NCBI GenBank assembly: GCA_025966255.1
Contig: JAOPVG010000511.1
Span: 1 to 19,140, forward strand
Length of the DNA: 19,140 nt
Reading direction: 5' to 3'
DNA from: Jatrophihabitans sp.
Lineage (GTDB): Bacteria > Actinomycetota > Actinomycetes > Mycobacteriales > Jatrophihabitantaceae
A model generated the notes under the pieces. It saw nothing but the letters and a program-made list of their open reading frames with translations, did not search any database and was not told the origin of the DNA. Of this stretch, positions 1-6,341 are shown piece after piece. The number at the start of each line of letters is the position of its first letter. Positions within the stretch are counted from its first letter, which is position 1. Made by a program: the position numbers and the translations under genes.

Positions 1-20
1 ATGCCGAATTGCCTGCGGAG

Positions 21-119
21 TGCACGTCTGCGGGTGCACGTCTGCGGGTGCACGTCTGCGGGTGCACGTCTGCTGGTGCACGTCAGCGGGGTGCACGTCT
101 GCGGGTGCACGTCAGCGGA
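21..119. repeat. 14-bp tandem repeat, seven copies
   Basis: The unit TGCACGTCTGCGGG begins at 21, 35, 49, 63, 77, 92 and 106. The first three copies are identical. Later ones carry small changes: a G-to-T near the end of copy 4, TCAGC for TCTGC in copies 5 and 7, and one extra G between copies 5 and 6. A partial copy (CTGCGGAG) precedes it at 13-20. Each junction makes the palindrome GTGCAC. The array lies about 150 bp beyond the 3' end of ctaF. The unit is not a multiple of three and has no stop in any frame, so open frames across it are probably artefacts. Function unknown. Confidence 0.93.
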
Positions 120-132
120 TCACTCGCCGGCG

Positions 133-166
133 ACGCATCGAGCGGGTTCACCCATCGCCGATGCGT
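133..166. other. Hairpin, 8-bp perfect stem
   Basis: ACGCATCG (133-140) is perfectly complementary to CGATGCGT (159-166). The 18-nt loop contains a smaller GGG-TTCA-CCC hairpin. It lies between the tandem repeat and the ctaF end, in the gene-free stretch 1-272. No T-run follows on either strand. It could be a second terminator for the ctaC-ctaF transcript or a structured RNA element. Confidence 0.4.
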
Positions 167-238
167 GTATGCGGGCAGCCACTATCGCCGCGGAAAGCTG
201 ATCGGTCGCCGGGCGATACAGAGGGACAGTCACCTGCA

Positions 239-255
239 CTGCCCCAGCAGGGCAG
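239..255 (-). terminator. Candidate terminator of ctaC-ctaF
   Basis: CTGCCC (239-244) and GGGCAG (250-255) form a perfect 6-bp GC-rich stem with a 5-nt loop, starting 17 nt after the ctaF stop on the minus strand. There is no T-run, which is common for actinobacterial terminators. The position supports termination but the stem is short. Confidence 0.45.
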
Positions 256-272
256 CGCGGAACGCAGCCGGC

Positions 273-707
273 TCAGCTGGTTGGGCGAGAGCCGCCGATG
301 TAGTACTCGAAGAGCAGTCCGCCGATCATGAACATCAGCAGCACCAAGCCGACAATCAGCAACCACAGCTGCGAAAACGCCAGCCCCAAGCCGGCAACGG
401 TGGCTGCCCCAGCCAGCCCAACCGGCCAATAGCTGCCCGGGCTGAAAAACCCGAGGTCACCCGCAGCCTCGGCGATCTCGGCGTCGTTGCGATCTTCGGG
501 GCGCGGGTCGATGCGCCGCGACACGAACAGGAAGAACGATCCGGGGATGCCGACGAGGCCGCCGGACAGGATGAGCGCCGCCACGCCGACCGGCTCGACC
601 GTGCCGTGGCTGTACCCGTTCGGCGTGGACGTCCAGATCCCGTAACCGATCGCGGCCAACCAGAAGAACGCGGCGACGCCGAGGAACAAGCGGGCTTCAG
701 TCTTCAC
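273..707 (-). CDS. ctaF: Cytochrome c oxidase subunit 4 (actinobacterial type)
   Basis: Small membrane subunit of the aa3-type cytochrome c oxidase, which in actinobacteria works in the bcc-aa3 supercomplex. The 144-residue product fits the family (about 130-145). It begins KTEARLFLGVAAFFW, typical of CtaF, and has four hydrophobic segments at roughly residues 6-24, 38-62, 96-112 and 115-135. The GTG at 705-707 is chosen because AGGGTGG lies just upstream and because it leaves one base between the ctaC stop and this start, implying translational coupling. A GTG three codons earlier would sit too close to the same ribosome site. ctaD does not follow, so subunit I is encoded elsewhere, as in mycobacteria. 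Confidence 0.93.
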   Translation of the reverse strand: MKTEARLFLGVAAFFWLAAIGYGIWTSTPNGYSHGTVEPVGVAALILSGGLVGIPGSFFLFVSRRIDPRPEDRNDAEIAEAAGDLGFFSPGSYWPVGLAGAATVAGLGLAFSQLWLLIVGLVLLMFMIGGLLFEYYIGGSRPTS

Positions 708-708
708 G

Positions 709-1788
709 TCAGCCACCCTGCTTCTGGGACGCCGCCCGCGCATTGCGGTCTGTCGTCAACGGGTAGGTCGTCGTGGCGTACGCGGGCATCTTCGCCGCGG
801 CGAGCGCCTTGGACTGACGGGCCGGGTCGTCGGGGCCGATCTTCTGCAATGCCGTCAGGTAGGCCGTGAACGTCGACATCGGGACGACGCGCACCTCGAA
901 GTTCATCTGCGAGTGGTACGTGCCGCACAGCTCGGCGCACCGGCCGACGAACCGGCCCGTCGTGGTGGCGGTGAACTCGAACTTGTTGTCCCGCGCGGTG
1001 CTCGTCGTGCCGTATGGAATGACATCGCGCTTGAACAGGAAGTCCGGCACCCAGAACGAGTGGATGACATCGAGGGAGTGCTCGTCGACCTGGACCGACT
1101 TGCCGACCGGCACGACCAGGATCGGGATCTCGTTCTGCGAGCCGACGGTCGACAGGTAGAGCGGACCGGGGCCGGAGGTCTGACCGTCGGCGTTCGGGCC
1201 GCCGCAGGCATCGGCGGTCGCGCCCACTGCGGAGCCACAACCGCTGGCGGCGTCCTTACGAGTCTGGACGGTCCCGGAGGAGTCCGTCAGGTTCGTGCGC
1301 CCGGGGTACACCTTCCGCTGCGCCTTACCCGAAGCGTCCTTGACGGTGTGGTACTCGAACTGCCAGTTCCACTTGAACGCATCCACCTGGACGGTGACGT
1401 CGGGGTTCTTGGTCACCTTGTTGACGTAGTCCTCGACGATGACCGTCCGGTAGAACAGCCCGGCGATGACGAGGAACGGGAAGGCGAAGCACACCGCTTC
1501 GACGGTGAAGTTGTACTTGGTCTGGCGCGGTAGGTCGTCACTCTTCTTGCGGTAGCGCAGGCAGCACCAGAAGATCAGGCCCCACACCACGACGCCGAGG
1601 ACCAGCGCGGTGACCCCGGACCACGTCCACAACACGCGGATCCGGGTGGCCTGCTTGGTGACACCGGTGGGGAAGCCGAAGCGCAGGTTTCGCTCCCAGT
1701 CACTCGCGGAACAGCCCGAGAGCAGCAACGCGAGTGAGCCGAGAAGAGCCGCCTTGCGACCGCCCCGCGCCCATCGACTACGACGCAC
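709..1788 (-). CDS. ctaC: Cytochrome c oxidase subunit II (CuA subunit)
   Basis: Accepts electrons through the CuA centre and passes them to subunit I. The 359-residue protein starts with a lipoprotein signal peptide: basic residues, a hydrophobic stretch and the lipobox LLSGC with Cys26. Transmembrane helices lie near 53-76 and 95-115. The cupredoxin domain carries all CuA ligands: His243 (VIHSFWVP) and the motif CAELCGTYHSQM with Cys284, Glu286, Cys288, His292 and Met295. A Gly/Ser-rich insertion at about 165-215 contains two further cysteines (184, 195). The C-terminal extension after the cupredoxin domain resembles mycobacterial CtaC. The GTG start at 1786-1788 gives a well-formed signal peptide. 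It is first in the ctaC-ctaF pair and divergent from the desulfurase-like gene. Confidence 0.97.
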   Translation of the reverse strand: MRRSRWARGGRKAALLGSLALLLSGCSASDWERNLRFGFPTGVTKQATRIRVLWTWSGVTALVLGVVVWGLIFWCCLRYRKKSDDLPRQTKYNFTVEAVCFAFPFLVIAGLFYRTVIVEDYVNKVTKNPDVTVQVDAFKWNWQFEYHTVKDASGKAQRKVYPGRTNLTDSSGTVQTRKDAASGCGSAVGATADACGGPNADGQTSGPGPLYLSTVGSQNEIPILVVPVGKSVQVDEHSLDVIHSFWVPDFLFKRDVIPYGTTSTARDNKFEFTATTTGRFVGRCAELCGTYHSQMNFEVRVVPMSTFTAYLTALQKIGPDDPARQSKALAAAKMPAYATTTYPLTTDRNARAASQKQGG

Positions 1789-1827
1789 CTGCCAACCGCC
1801 TCTCGGACACGTCTGCGAACGAATTTG

Positions 1828-1833
1828 AGCCTA
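1828..1833 (-). promoter_or_regulatory. Candidate -10 element for ctaC
   Basis: On the minus strand TAGGCT (TANNNT) lies here, which would put transcription start near 1821 and give a leader of about 33 nt before the ctaC GTG. No good -35 is seen. GAGAGGCGG in the leader could serve as a weak ribosome site. Confidence 0.4.
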
Positions 1834-1926
1834 CTGGACCCCACCCCGCCAACCCGTCCCGGGTCAGGCGATTCGCCCCGCCGCGCGTCTCGTTACTGCA
1901 GCCCATCGTTGACGTGCTCGGCGGGC

Positions 1927-1932
1927 TACCGT
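1927..1932 (+). promoter_or_regulatory. Candidate leaderless -10 element for the desulfurase-like gene
   Basis: TACCGT (TANNNT) ends 7 nt before the GTG at 1940, so transcription would start at or next to the start codon. AGGG at 1934-1937 is only 2 nt from GTG, too close for a normal Shine-Dalgarno. TTGACG at 1909-1914 is -35-like but only 12 bp from the -10. Confidence 0.45.
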
Positions 1933-1939
1933 CAGGGTC

Positions 1940-3070
1940 GTGCCGGCCTACCTGGATGCCGCAGCGGGAGCGCCCCTGCACCCCGTTGCGCGCGAGGCGC
2001 TCCTCGCCGCCCTGGACGACGGCTGGGCCGATCCCGGACGCCTCTACGGCGCGGGTCGACGCGCGCGGCTACTGCTCGACGCCGCCCGCGAATCGGTGGC
2101 CGACTCGATCGCTGCGCGGCCGGACGAGCTCAGCTTCACCGCCAACGCGACGCAGGCCCTGCACGCCGCCGTTCTCGGCACGCTGGCCGGGAACCCGCGC
2201 TCGAACACGTTCGTGCACAGCGCTGTCGAGCACTCGGCCGTGTTGCTCGCCGCTCAGTCGCACGTCGCGCGGAGCGGCCACGCCGTGTCGGTCGGGGTGG
2301 ACGAGCTGGCGCGGGTCGATGCCGAGACCTTCGTCGCCGCGGCGACCGCGGCCGGGGTCGCGGCCGCCGCGCTGCAGGCGGCCAACCACGAGGTGGGCAC
2401 GTCGCAGCCGGTCTCGGCGCTCGCCGCAGCCATCGGGGCGGTGCCCCTGATCGTCGACGCGACGCAGACGATCGGGCACGCGTCCGTGCCCACAGGCTGG
2501 TCGGTGCTGGCCGGCGACGCGCGGACCTGGGGTGGGCCGGCGGTCGGCTTGCTCGCGGTCCGCACCGGCACCCGGTGGCGCTCGCCCTTTCCCGACGACG
2601 AGCGGGAATCGGGGCGGGTGCCGGGCGTCCCGAACCTGCCGGCGATCGTCGCCGCCGCGGCGTCGCTGCGGGCGGTCGAAGCAACGCGCTCCGCGGAGGC
2701 GGCCCGCCACGCCCGTCTCGTGCAGCGCATCCGGACCGCCGTACCGGAACTGGTGCCGGACGTCGAGGTGCTCGGCGACGCGGACGAGCGGCTCCCGCAT
2801 CTCGTGACGTTCTCGTGCCTCTACGTGGACGGCGAGGCCCTGCTCACCGCGCTCGACCGCCACGGATTCGCGGTGTCATCCGGCTCGTCGTGCACCTCGT
2901 CGACGCTGGAACCGTCGCACGTGCTGGTGGCCATGGGCGCGCTGACGTCAGGCAACCTGCGGGTCTCGCTGCACCACGCCACGACCGAGGTCGACGTGGA
3001 GGACTTCCTCGCCGTCCTGCCCGCCCTCGTCGCCGAGGTGCGGGCCGAGCTCGGCGCCACAGGCCTGTGA
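1940..3070 (+). CDS. Cysteine desulfurase-like protein lacking the PLP lysine
   Basis: Fold-type I aminotransferase (class V) protein of the NifS/IscS group, 376 residues, normal family length. Recognisable elements in order: YLDAAAGAPLHP at the N-terminus, His98 (VEHSA, which stacks on PLP in IscS), ANHEVGTSQP at 148-157, the PLP contacts Asp173 and Gln176 (VDATQTIG), and the active-site loop SSGSSCTSS with Cys318 followed by EPSHVL. The usual His-Lys before (Y/G)GP is Arg195-Thr196 here (ARTWGGP), and no lysine occurs anywhere, so no PLP Schiff base can form. The frame is intact, so this is not an obvious pseudogene. The next gene, TusA-like, overlaps by GTGA. A normal desulfurase reaction (cysteine to alanine plus persulfide) should not be assumed. 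A role as cysteine or persulfide donor, or as a scaffold, is inference. Confidence 0.85.
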   Translation: MPAYLDAAAGAPLHPVAREALLAALDDGWADPGRLYGAGRRARLLLDAARESVADSIAARPDELSFTANATQALHAAVLGTLAGNPRSNTFVHSAVEHSAVLLAAQSHVARSGHAVSVGVDELARVDAETFVAAATAAGVAAAALQAANHEVGTSQPVSALAAAIGAVPLIVDATQTIGHASVPTGWSVLAGDARTWGGPAVGLLAVRTGTRWRSPFPDDERESGRVPGVPNLPAIVAAAASLRAVEATRSAEAARHARLVQRIRTAVPELVPDVEVLGDADERLPHLVTFSCLYVDGEALLTALDRHGFAVSSGSSCTSSTLEPSHVLVAMGALTSGNLRVSLHHATTEVDVEDFLAVLPALVAEVRAELGATGL

Positions 3071-3288
3071 TTATCGACGCGCGGGGCCGGCGGTGCCCCC
3101 TGCCGATCCTCGACCTGGCGCGGCACATCGGCGACGTCGAGATCGGCGCGACGATCACCGTCGAGGCCGACGATCCGGCTGCGCGTCCCGACGTCGCGGC
3201 CTGGTGCCGCATGCGCCGACACGAACTAGTCGGCGAAACAACTGCGCTGGACGGCACACCCGGCTATGTCGTGCGCCGCCGGCACTGA
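3067..3288 (+). CDS. TusA-like sulfur carrier protein
   Basis: A 73-residue protein with the TusA/SirA fingerprint: DARGRRCPLPILDLA, with persulfide-carrying Cys10 in the CPxP motif. The rest fits the small TusA fold (TITVEADDPAARPDVAAWCRM, then GYVVRRR). Family members pass sulfane sulfur from a desulfurase to tRNA thiolation, molybdenum cofactor or other targets. The GTG start lies inside the stop of the desulfurase-like gene (GTGA), so the two are translationally coupled and probably partners. In Streptomyces, from memory, a related TusA domain is fused to the C-terminus of the desulfurase-like protein; here the halves are separate. It too has no lysine. It is too short for many automatic callers. 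Confidence 0.85.
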   Translation: MIIDARGRRCPLPILDLARHIGDVEIGATITVEADDPAARPDVAAWCRMRRHELVGETTALDGTPGYVVRRRH

Positions 3289-3308
3289 CCGACCGGGATA
3301 CTGGTCGG
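3289..3308 (+). promoter_or_regulatory. Inverted repeat with -10-like core before asnB
   Basis: CCGACC (3289-3294) and GGTCGG (3303-3308) are perfect inverted repeats. Their 8-nt loop ends in GATACT, a -10-like hexamer (NANNNT) ending 7 nt before the asnB GTG. The element fills nearly all of the 21-bp gap between the TusA-like stop and asnB, and no Shine-Dalgarno is present. It may be a leaderless promoter overlapped by an operator, or an RNA hairpin at the junction. Confidence 0.4.
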
Positions 3309-3309
3309 C

Positions 3310-5211
3310 GTGTGCGGACTGATCGGCTTCCTGTCAGCGAACGGTGCCGCGGCTTCGGTCGCGCCCGCGGTCGAGGGCGCGCTGCCCGATATGCGCCACC
3401 GCGGCCCGGACGAGGGCGGGGTGTGGCACGACGACGACGCCGCCATCGGCTTCCGGCGCCTGTCCATCATCGACATCGACCACTCGCATCAACCGCTCCC
3501 CTGGCTCGACGGCCGCTACGAGCTGATCTTCAACGGCGAGATCTACAACTACCTGGAACTGCGCGAGCGTCTGGCCCGGGAGTTCGGCGCCACGTTCGAG
3601 ACGGACGGCGACGGCGAGGCCGTCGTCGCGGGCTACCACTACCTCGGCCCGAAGATCGTGCGCGAGCTGCGCGGCATGTTCGCCTTCCTGATCTGGGATT
3701 CGCAGGAGCGCGTGCTCTTCGGCGCTCGCGACTGGTTCGGCATCAAGCCGCTCTACACCTACAGCGACGAGCGGGGCACCTTCTTCGCCAGCGAGAAGAA
3801 GTCGCTGCTCGATGTGGCGGCTGAGGGCGTCGCGCATGACGTCGATACGACCTCACTGCAGCACTACCTCACGCTGCAGTACGTGCCGGAGCCGGCGTCG
3901 ATGCACACGGCGATCCGCCGAGTCGAGTCCGGCACGTACTTCACCCTCAAGCCGGGCGAGGCGCTGCACCCGCGCCGCTACTTCCACCCCGACTTCGCGA
4001 TCAAGCCGGTCGCCGACGCCGACAAGCTGTACCGCCAGATCGGCGAGGCGCTCGAAGACTCGGTCGAGAAGCACATGCGCGCTGACGTCACCGTCGGTGC
4101 GTTCCTGTCCGGCGGCATCGACTCGACCGCGATCGCCGCCCTCGCCCGTCGGCACAACCCGAAGCTGCTCACGTTCACCACCGGCTTCGAGCGGCAGGGC
4201 TTCAGCGAGATCGACGTCGCAGCCGAGTCGGCCGCGGCGATCGGCGTCGAGCACATCACCAAGGTCGTGTCGGCCGAGGAGATGATGGAGACGCTCCCGC
4301 TGATCGTCTGGTATCTCGACGATCCGGTGGCCGATCCCGCCCTCGTGCCGCTGTACTTCATCGCGCGCGAAGCGCGCAAGCACGTCAAGGTCGTCCTGTC
4401 CGGCGAGGGCGCGGACGAGCTGTTCGGCGGTTACACGATCTATCGCGAGCCCCTCTCGTTGAAGGCCTTCAACTACCTCCCGGCCGCGGCCCGCCGTGGC
4501 CTCGGTCGCCTCTCCACCCGCATCCCCGAGGGCAAGCGCGGCAAGGACCTCCTACGCCGCGGAGCCATCGGCATCGAGGAGCGCTACTACGGCAACGCCC
4601 GCATCTTCCGTCCCGACGAGATGCAGGGCTTGTACAAGCCCTTCGATCCGAACGTCTCCTATATGGACGTGACGCGCGGGCTGTACGAGCAGACGACGCA
4701 TCTCGACGACTCCACGCGCATGCAGTACGTCGACCTGTTCACCTGGTTGCGCGGCGACATCCTCGTCAAGGCCGACAAGATGACGATGGCCAACTCGCTC
4801 GAACTGCGGGTGCCGTTCCTCGACACCGAGGTCTTCGCGGTCGGCTCGTCCATCCCGACGGACCTCAAGCTGACGAAGGAGACGACCAAGTACGCGCTAC
4901 GGCGCGCGCTCGCCGACATCGTTCCTGCGCACGTGCTCAACCGGGCCAAGCTGGGTTTCCCGGTGCCGATTCGGCACTGGCTCAAGGACGTCATGTACGA
5001 GTGGGCCCGCGCCATCATCACCGAATCGCAGGCCGACGAACTGATCGACCGCGGCGCCGCCCTGCGCCTGCTCGAAGCGCACCGCGAGGGCCCGCACGAC
5101 TACTCGCGCAAGATCTGGACGCTGCTGGTGTTCCTGATCTGGCACGGCATCTTCGTCGAGCAGCGCATCCGGCCAGCGATCCCCGAGCCGGTCTACCCCG
5201 TCCGGCTCTGA
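3310..5211 (+). CDS. asnB: Glutamine-dependent asparagine synthetase family; possible mDAP amidotransferase
   Basis: Class II glutamine amidotransferase of 633 residues. The glutaminase half starts with the nucleophile Cys2 (MCGLIGF), followed by RHRGPDEGG (30-37), R50LSIID and NGEIYNY (75-81). The synthetase half has the ATP-pyrophosphatase loop SGGIDST (267-273) and SGEGADELFGG (364-374). These motifs imply that ammonia released from glutamine is passed to an adenylated carboxylate. GTG at 3310 is fixed because Cys2 must follow the initiator. The nearest known relatives by position (next to ctaC) are mycobacterial AsnB (Rv2201) and corynebacterial LtsA, reported to amidate meso-diaminopimelate in peptidoglycan; that substrate is inferred here. 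It lies 21 bp after the TusA-like gene and converges on adoK. Confidence 0.95.
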   Translation: MCGLIGFLSANGAAASVAPAVEGALPDMRHRGPDEGGVWHDDDAAIGFRRLSIIDIDHSHQPLPWLDGRYELIFNGEIYNYLELRERLAREFGATFETDGDGEAVVAGYHYLGPKIVRELRGMFAFLIWDSQERVLFGARDWFGIKPLYTYSDERGTFFASEKKSLLDVAAEGVAHDVDTTSLQHYLTLQYVPEPASMHTAIRRVESGTYFTLKPGEALHPRRYFHPDFAIKPVADADKLYRQIGEALEDSVEKHMRADVTVGAFLSGGIDSTAIAALARRHNPKLLTFTTGFERQGFSEIDVAAESAAAIGVEHITKVVSAEEMMETLPLIVWYLDDPVADPALVPLYFIAREARKHVKVVLSGEGADELFGGYTIYREPLSLKAFNYLPAAARRGLGRLSTRIPEGKRGKDLLRRGAIGIEERYYGNARIFRPDEMQGLYKPFDPNVSYMDVTRGLYEQTTHLDDSTRMQYVDLFTWLRGDILVKADKMTMANSLELRVPFLDTEVFAVGSSIPTDLKLTKETTKYALRRALADIVPAHVLNRAKLGFPVPIRHWLKDVMYEWARAIITESQADELIDRGAALRLLEAHREGPHDYSRKIWTLLVFLIWHGIFVEQRIRPAIPEPVYPVRL

Positions 5212-5248
5212 CCTGACTGCCCGGCCCGACAACACCGATGGCCCGTTG

Positions 5249-5267
5249 TCCGTCGAGTGACGACGGA
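5249..5267. terminator. Candidate bidirectional terminator between asnB and adoK
   Basis: TCCGTCG (5249-5255) and CGACGGA (5261-5267) form a perfect 7-bp stem with a 5-nt loop in the 61-bp gap between two convergent stops. A competing pair GACAAC (5228-5233)/GTTGTC (5245-5250) overlaps it by two bases. There is no T-run on either side. Confidence 0.5.
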
Positions 5268-5272
5268 GCGGG

Positions 5273-6244
5273 TCAGACGAGGTGGGGCAGGACGTCCGCG
5301 GCGCAGTCGTCGCCGTAGGACTCCGAGAGCCGCGAGCTGAAGTCGTCCTTCGCCACCGCGTACTCCTGCGTGCCCACGGTCTCGAGCACCATCGTTGCGA
5401 GGAGGCTGCCGACCTGGGCGGCGCGCTCCCACGACAGGCCCCAGTCGCGAGCGGTGAGGAAGCCGCCGCGGAACGCGTCACCGACACCGGTCGGGTCGTG
5501 CTTGGCCCGCTCCTTGGCGGCCGGCACGTGCACGCGATCAAGTTCGCGGCCGACGATCTCCACGCCCTTGGACCCGAGGGTGGTTACCCGCACGTCGACG
5601 CGGGCCATGATCTCGGCCTCGGACAGCTCGGTCTTCGACTCGAGCAGGCTCTTCTCGTAGTCGTTGGTGAACAGCAGTTCGGCGCCCTCGATCACGGCGC
5701 GCAGGGCCGGGCCGTCCATGCGGGTGATCTGCTGGGACGGGTCGGCGACGAAGCGGAAGCCCTGCTCCCGGCACTCGGTGCTGTGCTTGACCATGGCCGC
5801 CGGGTCGTAGGCGCTGATCACCACGAGGTCGGCCCCAGTCGCCTTCCAGATCGGCGCGATTTCGATGTCGATCGCCTCGCCCATCGCGCCGGCGTAGAAC
5901 GAGCCGATCTGGCACATCTCCTCGTCGGTGGTGCAGACGAAGCGGGCCGTGTGCTGGGTCTTCGAGACGTGGACGTGGCCGCAGTCGACGCCGTGCTCCT
6001 CGAGGAACGAGCGGTAGTCGTCGAAGTCCTGGCCGACAGCGCCGATGAGGACGGGCGAACCGCCGAGCTGGGCGATGCCGTAACAGATATTGGGGGCGAC
6101 GCCGCCCCGCCGGACCACGAGCTCGTCCACGAGGAACGACAGCGAAACCTTGTGCAGGTGCTCGGCGAGCAGCTGATCGGAGAACTTCCCCGGGAAATGC
6201 ATCAGATGGTCGGTCGCGATCGAACCAGCTACGAGGGTCGGCAT
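5273..6244 (-). CDS. adoK: Adenosine kinase, PfkB/ribokinase family
   Basis: Phosphorylates adenosine to AMP with ATP, a purine-salvage step; cytoplasmic. At 323 residues it matches the actinobacterial adenosine kinase (Rv2202c type) rather than the eukaryotic form. Shared features as recalled are GSIATDHLM near the N-terminus, EHLHKVSLSFLVD (28-40), the glycine motif RRGGVAPN (45-52), ADPSQQ (167-172), FTNDYE (192-197) and the anion-hole/catalytic motif DPTGVGDAF (250-258) with catalytic Asp256. Start ATG at 6242-6244 gives the conserved N-terminus directly. Only 6 nt separate this ATG from a -10 element, so the mRNA is probably leaderless. It converges with asnB and is separated from upstream erpA by a strong hairpin, so it probably has its own promoter. 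Other sugar kinases of the family are a less likely identity. Confidence 0.92.
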   Translation of the reverse strand: MPTLVAGSIATDHLMHFPGKFSDQLLAEHLHKVSLSFLVDELVVRRGGVAPNICYGIAQLGGSPVLIGAVGQDFDDYRSFLEEHGVDCGHVHVSKTQHTARFVCTTDEEMCQIGSFYAGAMGEAIDIEIAPIWKATGADLVVISAYDPAAMVKHSTECREQGFRFVADPSQQITRMDGPALRAVIEGAELLFTNDYEKSLLESKTELSEAEIMARVDVRVTTLGSKGVEIVGRELDRVHVPAAKERAKHDPTGVGDAFRGGFLTARDWGLSWERAAQVGSLLATMVLETVGTQEYAVAKDDFSSRLSESYGDDCAADVLPHLV

Positions 6245-6250
6245 GCGCGA

Positions 6251-6256
6251 AGCCTA
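6251..6256 (-). promoter_or_regulatory. Candidate leaderless -10 element for adoK
   Basis: Minus-strand TAGGCT (TANNNT) followed by six bases (TCGCGC) and then the adoK ATG. No Shine-Dalgarno is present. This spacing places transcription start at the ATG. Confidence 0.5.
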
Positions 6257-6286
6257 ACTGGGGCGGGGGCTGGGGCTGACAGGCAA

Positions 6287-6318
6287 CCGCGTTCCAGCAA
6301 GGAATTGCTGGAACGCGG
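6287..6318 (-). terminator. Strong 14-bp hairpin, probable erpA terminator
   Basis: The arms CCGCGTTCCAGCAA (6287-6300) and TTGCTGGAACGCGG (6305-6318) are perfect inverted repeats around a 4-nt loop. The element lies about 50 nt after the erpA stop and about 40 nt before the adoK start, both on the minus strand. Bases after the stem (TTGCC on the minus strand) give only a minimal T-tract. It is the strongest hairpin I found in the window. Confidence 0.7.
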
Positions 6319-6341
6319 CGACAACAGGGAAATCGCGGAGT

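Noticed and set aside
13..120. CRISPR array
   Set aside because: The period is 14 bp with no unique spacers and no cas genes are present; it is a simple tandem repeat.
1..869. Long plus-strand open frames running through the tandem repeat
   Set aside because: They read through a 14-bp repeat that has no stops in any frame and then run antisense to ctaF and ctaC; the protein has no family features.
1825..3066. N-terminal extension of the TusA-like frame, giving a 487-residue protein
   Set aside because: The upstream part is an Arg/Gly-rich shadow of the desulfurase-like gene in another frame; only the last 73 residues match TusA, and they have their own GTG.
1940..3070. Calling the desulfurase-like gene a pseudogene
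   Set aside because: Length, frame, the cysteine loop and most pocket residues are intact and the gene is coupled to a partner; only the lysine is missing.
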